A DNA stretch of 7,044 nt from Thermoleophilaceae bacterium. Its GTDB lineage: Bacteria; Actinomycetota; Thermoleophilia; Solirubrobacterales; Thermoleophilaceae. Positions within the stretch are counted from its first letter, which is position 1, and every line of letters starts with the position of its first letter. Both the position numbers and the translations under genes were made by a program. Below, in pieces: positions 1 to 6,820 of this stretch. Location of the stretch: positions 1 through 7,044 of the forward strand of contig JACCZP010000120.1 of assembly GCA_013695885.1 (NCBI GenBank), in the 5' to 3' direction. The notes below the pieces were generated by a model, which saw only the letters and a list, made by a program, of their open reading frames with translations, made no database searches and had not been told where the DNA came from.

Positions 1-1173
1 GCCTCGCGCCCGCCGGCGCAGGCCATGCGCGGGCCGGTGGTGGGGAGCGGCCGGTCGGCCCCGCGCCGCAGCCTCCTACCCGGCGGGGCGCTCGGCCTCG
101 GCATGCGGCTGGTCGCGGCCCGCCGCGCCCGCCTCGCGGGCACGGTGGCCGTGCTCGGAGCGGCCACCGGCCTCGTGCTGCTCATGCTGTCCCTGGCCTC
201 GGTTCTCGAACGGCTCCAGGGCGATCCGGGGGTGATCGGCAAGCGCTACCAGCTGACCGCGAACGGTCCGGCGTCGCTGGCGCCGGCGATCCGCGAGATC
301 CGGGGGGTGGCCGCCGCCGCGCCGCGCTACGAGGTGGAGGCCGCGGACTCCTTCGAGCTCGGGGAGGCGATGCGACTGATCGCCTTCCCCGGCGACCACA
401 CGGTGTTCGAGGCCCAGCCGCTGGCCGAGGGTCGCCGCGTGCGCGGCGACGCCGAGGCCGAGGTGGGCGTCGGGCTCGCCGATACCCTCGGCCTGCGGCC
501 GGGGAGCGTGCTTCCCGCCCAACTCCCATCCGGCGCGGAGGTTCGCTTCCGGGTGGTGGGGATAGTGCGCGCGCTCGAGAACGAGGGACGGGTGGCCTAC
601 GTCCGGCCGCGGCGGCTGGCGGGCGCGACCTCCGGGGCCGACCGGACGATCGCGATCCGACTCGAGCCGGGCGCGAGCCGCGCCGCGGTCACCGACGCCC
701 TCGACGACCTCGGCGCGCTGCCGGAGCCCGCCGTGGGCGGCGCGACCACGAACAACGCCCGCTTCCTCGGCACGCTCGCCGACATGCTGCGCGCGGTGGC
801 GGCGGTCAACGGCCTGATGTGCCTGTACGCGCTGGTGCAGGCGCTGGCGCTGACCGCCCTCGAGCGCCGCCCCGCGATAGCCGTGCTGCGGGCCGGTGGC
901 GCCGGCCGGCGCCACCTCGCGCTGGTGTTCGGAGGGGCGGCGGCGCTGGTGGTCGCGCTCGCCGGCGCGCTCGGCCTCGTCCTCGAGCGGCTCCTGCTCG
1001 GCCCAGCCGTCACGGAGCTCGCCGCCGACTACGCCGCACTGCCGCTGAGAGCCGGCGCCGGCTCGGTCGCCGCTGTGATCGCGGGCCTCGCCGCCGTGGC
1101 CCTGGTGTCCTCCGCCTGGGTGGGACGGCGCGTCGCGCGGGAGCCGGTGGTGGCGGGGTTGAGGGCCGAGTAG
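1..1173 (+). CDS. FtsX-family ABC transporter permease, C-terminal part (5' end outside window)
   Basis: This is the C-terminal half of a membrane permease of the FtsX/MacB/LolC type, which works with a separate ATPase to move or extract envelope substrates; the substrate cannot be told. The frame is open to the first base, and the first Met (base 25) sits in a linker-like stretch, so the gene very probably begins upstream. Counting from that Met, a membrane segment lies at about 39-60. A soluble extracytoplasmic domain of about 190 residues follows, then three more segments near 255-279, 298-320 and 343-366. The stretch ERRPAIAVLRAGGAGRRH (280-297) between the second and third segments matches the FtsX cytoplasmic loop (usually 'RRREIALLRALGASRRQ'), and the end REPVVAGLRAE is typical of the family. 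One segment, a large outside loop and three segments match the second module of a duplicated permease. The stop overlaps the next gene's start (TAGTG), which suggests one operon. Confidence 0.87.
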   Translation, partial: ASRPPAQAMRGPVVGSGRSAPRRSLLPGGALGLGMRLVAARRARLAGTVAVLGAATGLVLLMLSLASVLERLQGDPGVIGKRYQLTANGPASLAPAIREIRGVAAAAPRYEVEAADSFELGEAMRLIAFPGDHTVFEAQPLAEGRRVRGDAEAEVGVGLADTLGLRPGSVLPAQLPSGAEVRFRVVGIVRALENEGRVAYVRPRRLAGATSGADRTIAIRLEPGASRAAVTDALDDLGALPEPAVGGATTNNARFLGTLADMLRAVAAVNGLMCLYALVQALALTALERRPAIAVLRAGGAGRRHLALVFGGAAALVVALAGALGLVLERLLLGPAVTELAADYAALPLRAGAGSVAAVIAGLAAVALVSSAWVGRRVAREPVVAGLRAE

Positions 1174-2663
1174 TGCGACGACGACGGTCGGTGGCGACGG
1201 GCGCGGGTCCGGTGGCGGCGCGAGCACGTGCCGCCGGGCTGCTCGCCGCGTTGGCCACGCTCGCGGTCGCGGGCTGCGGGGTCGGCGAGCCACCGGTGCC
1301 CGGCCCGACCACCGAGACCACGCTCCGCGACCTCGATGGTGACGGCACCCTCGAGCCGGGTCCCGGGCAGCCGCTCGTTCCCCGCACCGAGCTTGCGGCG
1401 GCGCGACCGACCGGCCGCACGCTGGCCGTCTTCGCCCAGCTCACGGACTCTCAGGTCGGCGACGAGGAGTCGCCCGCGCGCCTGCCCGTCCTCGACCGCC
1501 TGGGCCCGCCGCTGAACGCCGCGTTCCGTCCCCAGGAGGCCCTGACCCCGCACGTGCTCGACGCTGCCGTGCGTTCGGTGAACGCCCTCGATCCCCAGGC
1601 CGTGGTGCTCACCGGGGACCTGATCGAGAACGCGCAGGAGAACGAGATGGATCTCCTGCTGGCCGTGCTCCGCGGCGGACGGGTGGATCCCGCGAGCGGA
1701 CGGCGCGTCTACGACGGACCGCAGTCCGCCGGCAACGCCGATCCCCTCCTCTACCGCCCCGACGTGGACGCCCCGCGCTACCCGGGGCTGCTGCGGCGTG
1801 CCCAGCGACCGTTTCGCGCCGAGGGCCTGCGCGCGCCCTGGTACCCGGTGGTGGGAAACCATGACCTGCTCGTGCAGGGCGTCGTGGCGCCCACGCCGCG
1901 GACCAACGCCGTGGCCACCGGGGATCGCGCGGTGGTGGAGATCGACCGCGACGCCGACCTTCCGCGCTCCGAGCAGGCGCTCTCCCCCGATCTGGTCGAC
2001 CGGGTGCTGGCTGGCGGCGTGCCCGGTCGGACCGTCAGGGTGCCGGACGACCCGCGTCGCCGGGAGCTCTCGGCCGCCGGGGTGATCGCCCGCCTGCGCG
2101 CGGCGAGCGGGCAGGGGGGACGGGGCCCGGGCATGGAGCACGCCTTCGACCTCGGCTCCCGGGCGCGCGGGATCGTGCTCGACGTGGCCCGCCGGGACAG
2201 CGGAACGAGCGGGCGCGTGGCGCCGGCGCAGCTTGGCTGGCTGCGACGTGAGCTGCGCCGAGCCGGACGCCGGCACGTCGTGGTCTTCTCGCACCAGCCG
2301 CTCGCCTCCTCGGAGGGCGGCGACCGCGCCCTCGCGCTGCTCGATCGCCACCCTCGAGTGGTGGCCGCGGTGTCGGGCTCGACCCACCGCAACGTCATCG
2401 AGCCACGCCGGACCCGGGCGGGCGGCTACTGGCTGATATCCACCGCCTCGCTGGTCGACCATCCGCAGCAGGCGCGGGCCTTCCGGCTGGTGGAGACGGG
2501 CGACAGAGGGGTAGCTCTCGAGACCTGGATGCTCGACCACGCCGGCACGGGAGACAGTCCGGCAGGCGCCTCCCGGGCGCTCGCGTTCATCGACGCCCAG
2601 GGCGGGCGCCCCCGCGGCAGCGCGGGTCGGCCGGCGGACCGCAACGCGCGCCTGTTCCGGTGA
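1173..2663 (+). CDS. Predicted lipoprotein metallophosphoesterase (resembles PPA1498-type family)
   Basis: This is a calcineurin-like metallophosphoesterase of 496 residues, probably exported and lipid-anchored. I chose the GTG at 1173 because it overlaps the upstream stop (TAGTG) and gives an N-terminus with an Arg-rich start, a hydrophobic stretch and a lipobox ending VAGC (Cys35). The RRRR start could also suit Tat export. Family motifs appear in order: TDSQ (Asp92, Gln94), GDLIEN (Asp149, Asn153), GNHD (229-231 are Asn-His-Asp), SHQPL (His374) and GSTH (402-405). Long inserts between motifs and phrases such as 'DEESPAR' and 'APWYPVVGNHD' resemble, from memory, the secreted actinobacterial PPA1498 family (TIGR03767). 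Two positions are unusual: the usual Asp-x-His is Asp-x-Gln, and the usual Gly-His-x-His has Ser for the first His, so full two-metal activity is uncertain. Residues 53-61 (DLDGDGTLE) look like part of a calcium loop but do not complete one. The substrate is unknown. Linkage to an ABC permease suggests an envelope role. Confidence 0.85.
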   Translation: MRRRRSVATGAGPVAARARAAGLLAALATLAVAGCGVGEPPVPGPTTETTLRDLDGDGTLEPGPGQPLVPRTELAAARPTGRTLAVFAQLTDSQVGDEESPARLPVLDRLGPPLNAAFRPQEALTPHVLDAAVRSVNALDPQAVVLTGDLIENAQENEMDLLLAVLRGGRVDPASGRRVYDGPQSAGNADPLLYRPDVDAPRYPGLLRRAQRPFRAEGLRAPWYPVVGNHDLLVQGVVAPTPRTNAVATGDRAVVEIDRDADLPRSEQALSPDLVDRVLAGGVPGRTVRVPDDPRRRELSAAGVIARLRAASGQGGRGPGMEHAFDLGSRARGIVLDVARRDSGTSGRVAPAQLGWLRRELRRAGRRHVVVFSHQPLASSEGGDRALALLDRHPRVVAAVSGSTHRNVIEPRRTRAGGYWLISTASLVDHPQQARAFRLVETGDRGVALETWMLDHAGTGDSPAGASRALAFIDAQGGRPRGSAGRPADRNARLFR

Positions 2664-2684
2664 GCGGGGCGACCCAGACGACCT

Positions 2685-3485
2685 TCAGCCGATCCGCGGC
2701 GCTTCGGCGAGCCCGAGCTCCCGGCGCGCCAGGGCACGCGCACGCCCGAGCGACTCGTAGAGCTCGGGTGCGCCGTCGCAGAGGACGCGGACCACGCAGA
2801 CGCCCATGACCGGGGCGCTCGCCGATGCAAGCACGGGCCGGCCACATCCAAGCGCCTCGTGGATCTCGTCGGCGAGGGGAGCGAGGTCCACGGGAGCGGC
2901 CACGTATACGGCGCCGAGATAGGAGAAACCTCCGAACGGCTCGCCGCCGGCCTCGAGGTCGACGCCGTCGCGCACCACGGGCACTCCGCCCCTGAGAAGC
3001 ACGGTCCGGCTCGAGAGCCGCTGGAACGCGAACCGCTCGCCACGCGCCACGCGCCCGGCGGCGATGGCGTCCCAGGCGAGGAGCGTGGCGCTCGCGTCGA
3101 GCTCGAAGCGCGTCTCGAGCGCGATGGACGAGCCGGCGAAGGGGATCACGTGGTGGGGGAGGTGCTCGAGCACCGCGCCGTCGGCCACGCGGAGGACCGT
3201 CCGCCGGCACGCGGGGGAGCCGCGGTAGGCCTGCGTGGCTCCTTGGTCGAGGATGGTGGCGCGCGCATCCGCGGCCAGCTCCATCCCTACGTCGAGCCGG
3301 TCGCCGCCGAGCACTCCCCCCGCCGGATGGGTCGTCACGATCACGGCGGTGCCCGAGGAGTCCGGATAGCTCGCGCGGACCGAACCGAGCGGAGAATGGA
3401 AGCGTCGCTCGGCGATCACCGTCCGCGACCCGCGGGGACGAAGCCCGAGGCGAAGAAGGCCCTCGCGTAGCGGTGGCGCGGTGAC
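2685..3485 (-). CDS. ureD: Urease accessory protein UreD (UreH), start codon uncertain
   Basis: UreD is the scaffold that binds apo-urease and recruits UreF and UreG for nickel insertion. Recognisable features, numbered from base 3485, are a 'GSRTVIAERRFHSPLGSVRA' stretch near 19-38 that matches the UreD N-terminal strands, HPAGGVLGGD at 53-62, the TILDQGATQAYR segment at 77-88, and LLAWDAIAAGR further on. The start is a real problem. Homology begins a few codons after base 3485, yet the only ordinary in-frame start codons are ATG at 3620, which would overlap ureG by 136 bases with poor codon use, and GTG at 3419, which falls inside the conserved region. The codon at 3485-3483 is GTC, directly overlapping the ureG stop (TAGTC), with a GGGG ribosome-binding-like stretch about 7 bases before it. 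From there the product is 266 residues, a normal UreD length. I give that span as the best estimate of the coding region, not as a proven start. It is last in the urease operon and convergent with the metallophosphoesterase gene. Confidence 0.85.
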   Translation of the reverse strand, partial: VTAPPLREGLLRLGLRPRGSRTVIAERRFHSPLGSVRASYPDSSGTAVIVTTHPAGGVLGGDRLDVGMELAADARATILDQGATQAYRGSPACRRTVLRVADGAVLEHLPHHVIPFAGSSIALETRFELDASATLLAWDAIAAGRVARGERFAFQRLSSRTVLLRGGVPVVRDGVDLEAGGEPFGGFSYLGAVYVAAPVDLAPLADEIHEALGCGRPVLASASAPVMGVCVVRVLCDGAPELYESLGRARALARRELGLAEAPRIG

Positions 3486-4192
3486 TAGGCGTCCCCATCG
3501 CGGTGGAGCGCGCCGCCGCGGGCCTGGCCCTCTCCGCGTGCGTGGCGGTGCTCGACCTGCGGTCGCGCCTCGGATACGGCGGGCTCCCAGCGACGGTGCC
3601 GGGCGGCCCTCTCCACCCATGACTCCACCTCCTCCATGCCGTCTCCGCGGGCGACGGAGGCCATGACGACTGGGGCGCGGCCGCGGAGCCGCCGCGCGTC
3701 GCCCTCCATGACGGCCAGGTCCGCCCCGACCATGGGGGCCAGGTCAACCTTGTTGACGACGAGCAGCTCCGATCGCGTGACCCCGGGGCCTCCCTTTCGT
3801 GGCACCTTGTCTCCGCCGGCCACGTCCACCACGTAGATCGATGCCTCGACCAGCTCGGGGCTGAATGAGGCGGCGAGATTGTCGCCGCCGCTCTCGACGA
3901 AGACGAGCTCGAGGGGCCCTTCCCTGCGCTCGAGCTCCTCGATGGCCAGGGCATTCATCGACACGTCGTCGCGGATCGCGGTGTGGGGGCAGCCGCCCGT
4001 CTCCACCCCGACGATGCGCTGCGCCGGGAGCACTCCGGCCGTGGTCAGGAACTCAGCGTCCTCCCGGGTGTAGATGTCGTTCGTCACCACGCCGATCTCG
4101 AGGCGGTCCGCCATGCGACGGCACAGCTCGGCGACGAGCGCGGTCTTGCCGGAGCCCACGGGTCCTCCGATGCCGAGCCGCAGAGCGCTCAC
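3485..4192 (-). CDS. ureG: Urease accessory GTPase UreG
   Basis: UreG is the SIMIBI-class GTPase that carries nickel and powers its delivery to urease with UreF and UreD. The GTG at 4192 was chosen because it overlaps the ureF stop as GTGA and places the P-loop at the normal position. Motifs, in a 235-residue product, are the P-loop GGPVGSGKT (9-17), [10 protein letters not shown] (37-46), the metal-binding Cys-Pro-His at 68-70 within [28 protein letters not shown] (100-114), and the guanine-specificity motif NKVD (147-150). All key residues are intact, so the protein should be functional. It is about 30 residues longer than the usual UreG of about 205. The extra C-terminal tail is charged and contains His215, His217 and His230. 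It keeps the genome's GC-rich third positions, so it looks like real coding sequence. No UreE nickel chaperone is encoded in this stretch of the operon. Confidence 0.97.
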   Translation of the reverse strand: MSALRLGIGGPVGSGKTALVAELCRRMADRLEIGVVTNDIYTREDAEFLTTAGVLPAQRIVGVETGGCPHTAIRDDVSMNALAIEELERREGPLELVFVESGGDNLAASFSPELVEASIYVVDVAGGDKVPRKGGPGVTRSELLVVNKVDLAPMVGADLAVMEGDARRLRGRAPVVMASVARGDGMEEVESWVERAARHRRWEPAVSEARPQVEHRHARGEGQARGGALHRDGDA

Positions 4193-4875
4193 GATGCGAA
4201 CAGCCTCCCGTCGAGGCGCTCGTGAGCCATCGACGCGATCTCCAGCTCGGGCGCGAAGGCGAACACGCCGAGGGGTTCGATGTCCCGACTGCGCTCCACC
4301 GCTGCCGCGATCGTGCACCGCAGCTCCCTCAGCACGCCCTGGGCAGCGCCCTGTCCGAGCGGTATGAGCTTCTGGCCCGCGGCCACGAACCCGGCGAGAA
4401 CCGAGAAGGCGAGCCCGTGGAGAGCGGCGTCGAGCGAGACCCCCATCGCCCGCAGCGAGCTCCCCCAGGCCACAGGATGGCTGCCCGGGGCCCTTTCCCC
4501 TCGCACGGACTCCTCATAGGCGTCGAGCAGCGGATCGCTGACGCCTATCGCCCGGGCGGCGACGATCATCCGCCGCCCCATCGCGGCGCTCGCCTCCCGG
4601 CTCTCGCGGGCCGAGCGCGTAGCCGTCACCGCGTGGTCGGCCGCCAACAGCGACTCGAGCTCGTCGGCGCCGTGGGCGGCGCGAGCCGCCGGGAGGTCCG
4701 AGGTGGCCAGACCGCCGAGCAAGCGCTCGCCGGTTCGGGACAGGTCGGCGGCCGAGGCGAGCGCGCCCTCGGCGGCCAGCGACTCAAGCCCGAGCGAGTG
4801 GGAGAAGGAGCCGATCGGAAACGCGCTGTCGGCCACCTGGAGGAGGTCGAGGAGCTCCGTGGACCCGAGGCGCAC
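4189..4875 (-). CDS. ureF: Urease accessory protein UreF
   Basis: UreF is the all-helical partner that joins UreD on apo-urease and controls UreG GTPase activity during nickel loading. The product of 228 residues is close to the usual length. The hallmark N-terminal motif is present at about 16-31 ([16 protein letters not shown]), followed by HPVAWG (133-138) and the conserved GQKLIPLGQ (167-175). The GTG at 4875 is the first in-frame start after the ureC stop. It lies 8 bases downstream of that stop, and a GAGGAG ribosome-binding sequence (4880-4885) overlaps the ureC stop, although its 4-base spacing is short. A second GTG at 4880 is out of frame. The 3' end overlaps ureG by four bases (GTGA), which implies translational coupling and matches the stoichiometric UreF-UreG-UreD complex. 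Confidence 0.94.
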   Translation of the reverse strand: MRLGSTELLDLLQVADSAFPIGSFSHSLGLESLAAEGALASAADLSRTGERLLGGLATSDLPAARAAHGADELESLLAADHAVTATRSARESREASAAMGRRMIVAARAIGVSDPLLDAYEESVRGERAPGSHPVAWGSSLRAMGVSLDAALHGLAFSVLAGFVAAGQKLIPLGQGAAQGVLRELRCTIAAAVERSRDIEPLGVFAFAPELEIASMAHERLDGRLFAS

Positions 4876-4883
4876 CGCACTCC

Positions 4884-6593
4884 TCAGAACAGGAAGTACC
4901 GCTGCGCGAGGGGCAGCTCCTCGGCGGGCTCGGAGCCGATGGCCTGCCCGTCGACCGTGACCACGTAGGTCTCGGGATCCACCTCGATGTCGGGCATGGC
5001 ATCGTTCAGCACCATGTCGCGCTTGCCGAGTGCGCGCGTGCCACCGACTCCCGCCAGGCGCTTGCCGAGGCACAGTCGCTCGGCGAGCCCCGGCTCGGCG
5101 AGGGACTGCTGGGAGACGAAGGTCACGCAGGTGTCGCGACGGGCCTCCCCGAAGGCTCCCCACATCGGGCGTGAGAGCACGGGCTCGGGGGTGGGGATCG
5201 ATCCGTTCGGGTCGCCCATCTGGCTCCACGCGATCAGTCCCCCCTTTACGACTAGTCGCGGCTTGACCCCGAAGAAGCCGGGCTCCCACAGGCAGAGGTC
5301 GGCGAGCTTGCCCGTCTCCACCGAGCCCACCTCGTCGGAGAGGCCGTGCGCGACGGCCGGGTTCCGGGTCACCTTGGCCACGTAGCGCTTGACCCGGTTG
5401 TTGTCGGAGCGCTCGGAGTCCCCGGGGAGCGGCCCGCGCTGGCGCTTCATGGAGTGCGCGGTCTGCCACGTGCGCGTCCACACCTCGCCCACGCGACCCA
5501 TCGCCTGCGAGTCCGAGGAGATCATGCTGAGGGCGCCGAGGTCGTGCAGCACGTCCTCCGCCCCGATCGTCTCGCCGCGGATGCGGCTCTCCGCGAAGGC
5601 CACGTCCTCGGGCACCTCACGCGAGAGGTGATGCACGACCATGAGCATGTCGAGGTGCTCGTCCAGGGTGTTGCGCGTGTAGGGGCGGGTGGGATTGGTC
5701 GAGCTCGGCAGCACGTTCGGCTCGCCGCACAGGCGGATCACGTCCGGCGCGTGCCCCCCTCCGGCGCCCTCCGTGTGGTAGGTGTGGATCGTCCTGCCCT
5801 CGAAGGCGGCCACGGTGTCCTCGAGGTAGCCCGACTCGTTGAGGGTGTCGGTGTGGATCGCCACCTGCACGTCGAGCTCGTCGGCCACCGAGAGGCAGGT
5901 GCGGATGGCCTGGGGCGTGGCGCCCCAGTCCTCGTGGACCTTGAGGCCGGCCGCCCCGGCGGCCACCTGCTCGCGGAGCGGCTCCGGCCGCGAGCAGTTG
6001 CCCTTGGCGAGGAGGGCGAAGTTCAGCGGGAGGGCGTCCACGGCCTGGAGCATGCGGTGGATGTGCCATTCCCCGGGGGTCGCGGTCGTGGCGTTCGTCC
6101 CGGTGGCCGGCCCCGTGCCGCCACCGACCATGGTGGTGATGCCCGACGCGATCGCCTCCGCCGCCTGCTGGGGCGCGATGTAGTGCACGTGGGCGTCGAT
6201 CCCCCCGGCCGTCAGGATCATCCCCTCACCGGCGATGACCTCGGTCGAAGCGCCGATCTCGATCGTCACGCCGTCCATGACGTCGCCGTTGCCGGCCTTC
6301 CCGAGACCCTCTATCCGGCCGTCGCGCACTCCCACGTCGGCCTTGACGATCCCCCAGTGATCGAGCACCAGCGCGTTGGTGATGACGAGGTCCACCGCGC
6401 CTTCGGCGCGCGTGCGCGTGCCCTGTGCCATGCCCTCGCGGATGGACTTGCCGCCGCCGAAGACCGCCTCGTCCCCGGCGAGGGTGAGATCGTCCTCGAC
6501 CTCGATCACCAGGGCTGTGTCCGCCAGTCGCACGCGGTCGCCGACGGCCGGGCCGAACATCGCGGCGCGGCGGCGGCGATCGAGCCCGCTCAC
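4884..6593 (-). CDS. ureC: Urease alpha (catalytic) subunit UreC
   Basis: UreC hydrolyses urea to ammonia and carbamate in the cytosol at a two-nickel site. At 569 residues it is full length for the family. The GTG at 6593 is well supported: a strong GGAGGA site lies 8 bases upstream, and residues 1-26 line up without gaps with the known N-terminus up to MFGPxVGDxVRLADT. All active-site residues are visible, one position higher than Klebsiella numbering: His135 and His137 (HVH), the carbamylated Lys218 ([11 protein letters not shown]), His247, His273, catalytic His321 and metal ligand Asp361 (SSDSQAMGR). The mobile-flap residue before His321, usually Cys, is Val320 here (MVVHHLS), which is compatible with activity but should reduce sensitivity to thiol-directed inhibitors. 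The product ends normally in RYFLF. The gene is followed closely by ureF but is not preceded by ureB and ureA, the structural partners needed for the usual (alpha-beta-gamma)3 enzyme. Confidence 0.98.
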   Translation of the reverse strand: MSGLDRRRRAAMFGPAVGDRVRLADTALVIEVEDDLTLAGDEAVFGGGKSIREGMAQGTRTRAEGAVDLVITNALVLDHWGIVKADVGVRDGRIEGLGKAGNGDVMDGVTIEIGASTEVIAGEGMILTAGGIDAHVHYIAPQQAAEAIASGITTMVGGGTGPATGTNATTATPGEWHIHRMLQAVDALPLNFALLAKGNCSRPEPLREQVAAGAAGLKVHEDWGATPQAIRTCLSVADELDVQVAIHTDTLNESGYLEDTVAAFEGRTIHTYHTEGAGGGHAPDVIRLCGEPNVLPSSTNPTRPYTRNTLDEHLDMLMVVHHLSREVPEDVAFAESRIRGETIGAEDVLHDLGALSMISSDSQAMGRVGEVWTRTWQTAHSMKRQRGPLPGDSERSDNNRVKRYVAKVTRNPAVAHGLSDEVGSVETGKLADLCLWEPGFFGVKPRLVVKGGLIAWSQMGDPNGSIPTPEPVLSRPMWGAFGEARRDTCVTFVSQQSLAEPGLAERLCLGKRLAGVGGTRALGKRDMVLNDAMPDIEVDPETYVVTVDGQAIGSEPAEELPLAQRYFLF

Positions 6594-6601
6594 CGCTGCG
6601 G

Positions 6602-6607
6602 TCCTCC
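6602..6607 (-). promoter_or_regulatory. Ribosome-binding site of ureC (GGAGGA)
   Basis: The - strand reads GGAGGA, an almost perfect complement of the 16S rRNA 3' end, with 8 bases between it and the GTG start of ureC. This decides the ureC start over the internal ATG at codon 12. It also shows that ureC can be translated independently even though an upstream frame ends on the same bases. Confidence 0.75.
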
Positions 6608-6667
6608 GTGGCCGGACTCGAGCCCCTGCGCACGGCGCATCGCCGCCTCGCGCACCGCCGGCTCGTC

Positions 6668-6696
6668 ATCTTCATTGTCGAGAATTGCTATCTCAA
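6668..6696 (-). promoter_or_regulatory. Weak candidate promoter upstream of ureC
   Basis: On the - strand, TTGAGA (6696-6691) resembles a -35 box (TTGACA, 5 of 6), and 17 bases later GAAGAT (6673-6668) is a poor -10 box that keeps only the A at position 2, A at 5 and T at 6. It sits in the only AT-rich patch of the window and would start transcription about 70 bases before ureC. If real, it would let ureCFGD be expressed apart from fmdA. The weak -10 makes this tentative. Confidence 0.2.
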
Positions 6697-6697
6697 C
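6677..6697 (-). repeat. Inverted repeat, 7-base arms around a 7-base centre
   Basis: The - strand reads GTTGAGA, seven bases, then TCTCGAC. The arms are complementary at six positions, with a G-T wobble at the seventh in RNA. It lies in the AT-rich island, overlaps the stop of the FmdB remnant and covers the candidate -35 box. It could be an operator or a small hairpin; there is no T-run after it as expected of an intrinsic terminator. Seven-base arms can also arise by chance. Confidence 0.35.
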
Positions 6698-6801
6698 GCC
6701 GAAAGCATTCGCCTCGATGGTGGGATACGGATGGCGCCGCGGTGATCGCGGACCTCCTCGAACCGTCCGCAGCCCCGGCACTCGAACTCGTAGGAGGGCA
6801 T
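6688..6801 (-). pseudogene. fmdB: Truncated FmdB-type zinc-ribbon protein
   Basis: The 37-residue product starts MPSYEFECRGCGRFEEVR, which matches the opening of the FmdB putative regulatory zinc-ribbon family (often 'MPTYEYxCxxCG'). The first metal-binding pair, Cys8 and Cys11, is present. A complete FmdB has a second CPxCG pair about 15-25 residues later and is usually 60-110 residues long. Here the frame departs from the family after about residue 20 and stops at a TAG, with no second cysteine pair in any frame nearby. A one-zinc ribbon cannot form from this product alone, so it is probably non-functional. The ATG lies 19 bases after the fmdA stop, the usual fmdA-fmdB arrangement, which supports the identification. 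Confidence 0.6.
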
Positions 6802-6820
6802 CGGCGCCTCGGGCGTACGG

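Larger units (their letters stand above)
6590..6781 (-). pseudogene. Unassigned reading frame ending at the ureC start; possible remnant of a lost gene
   Basis: This frame ends in a TGA at 6592-6590 that overlaps the ureC GTG (GTGA), the same junction type used between ureF and ureG. The last 25 or so codons (from about [15 protein letters not shown] onward) have GC-rich third positions and look like real coding sequence. The first half lies out of frame over the FmdB remnant and an AT-rich patch and looks like noise; the ATG at 6781 is not credible as a start. I do not recognise the protein. The position and the charged '[12 protein letters not shown]' end would fit the C-terminal tail of a UreB or fused UreAB whose body has been lost, but this is inference from position and style only. 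Confidence 0.3.

Noticed and set aside
819..1172. Upstream extension of the metallophosphoesterase to a GTG-less ATG at 819
   Set aside because: The extension overlaps the permease, is Arg/Ala/Pro noise, and would bury the lipoprotein signal that begins at 1173.
76..1293. Long open frame on the - strand opposite the permease (405 codons)
   Set aside because: Arg/Pro/His-rich low-complexity translation opposite a clear membrane protein; no motif and no start context.
1329..1355. DLDGDGTLE stretch as a dockerin or EF-hand calcium loop
   Set aside because: The first part of the loop fits, but position 12 is Pro rather than Glu or Asp and there is no partner loop.
2664..2684. Possible shared terminator between the convergent genes
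   Set aside because: Only 21 bases, with no convincing stem and no T-run on either strand.
3486..3620. ATG at 3620 as the ureD start
   Set aside because: It would overlap ureG by 136 bases, the added residues are Pro/Arg-rich with poor third-base bias, and known UreD proteins have no such extension. Kept only as a fallback.
4193..4318. ATG at 4318 as the ureG start
   Set aside because: It would add 42 Arg-rich residues before the P-loop and overlap ureF deeply; the GTG at 4192 fits the family length and the GTGA junction.
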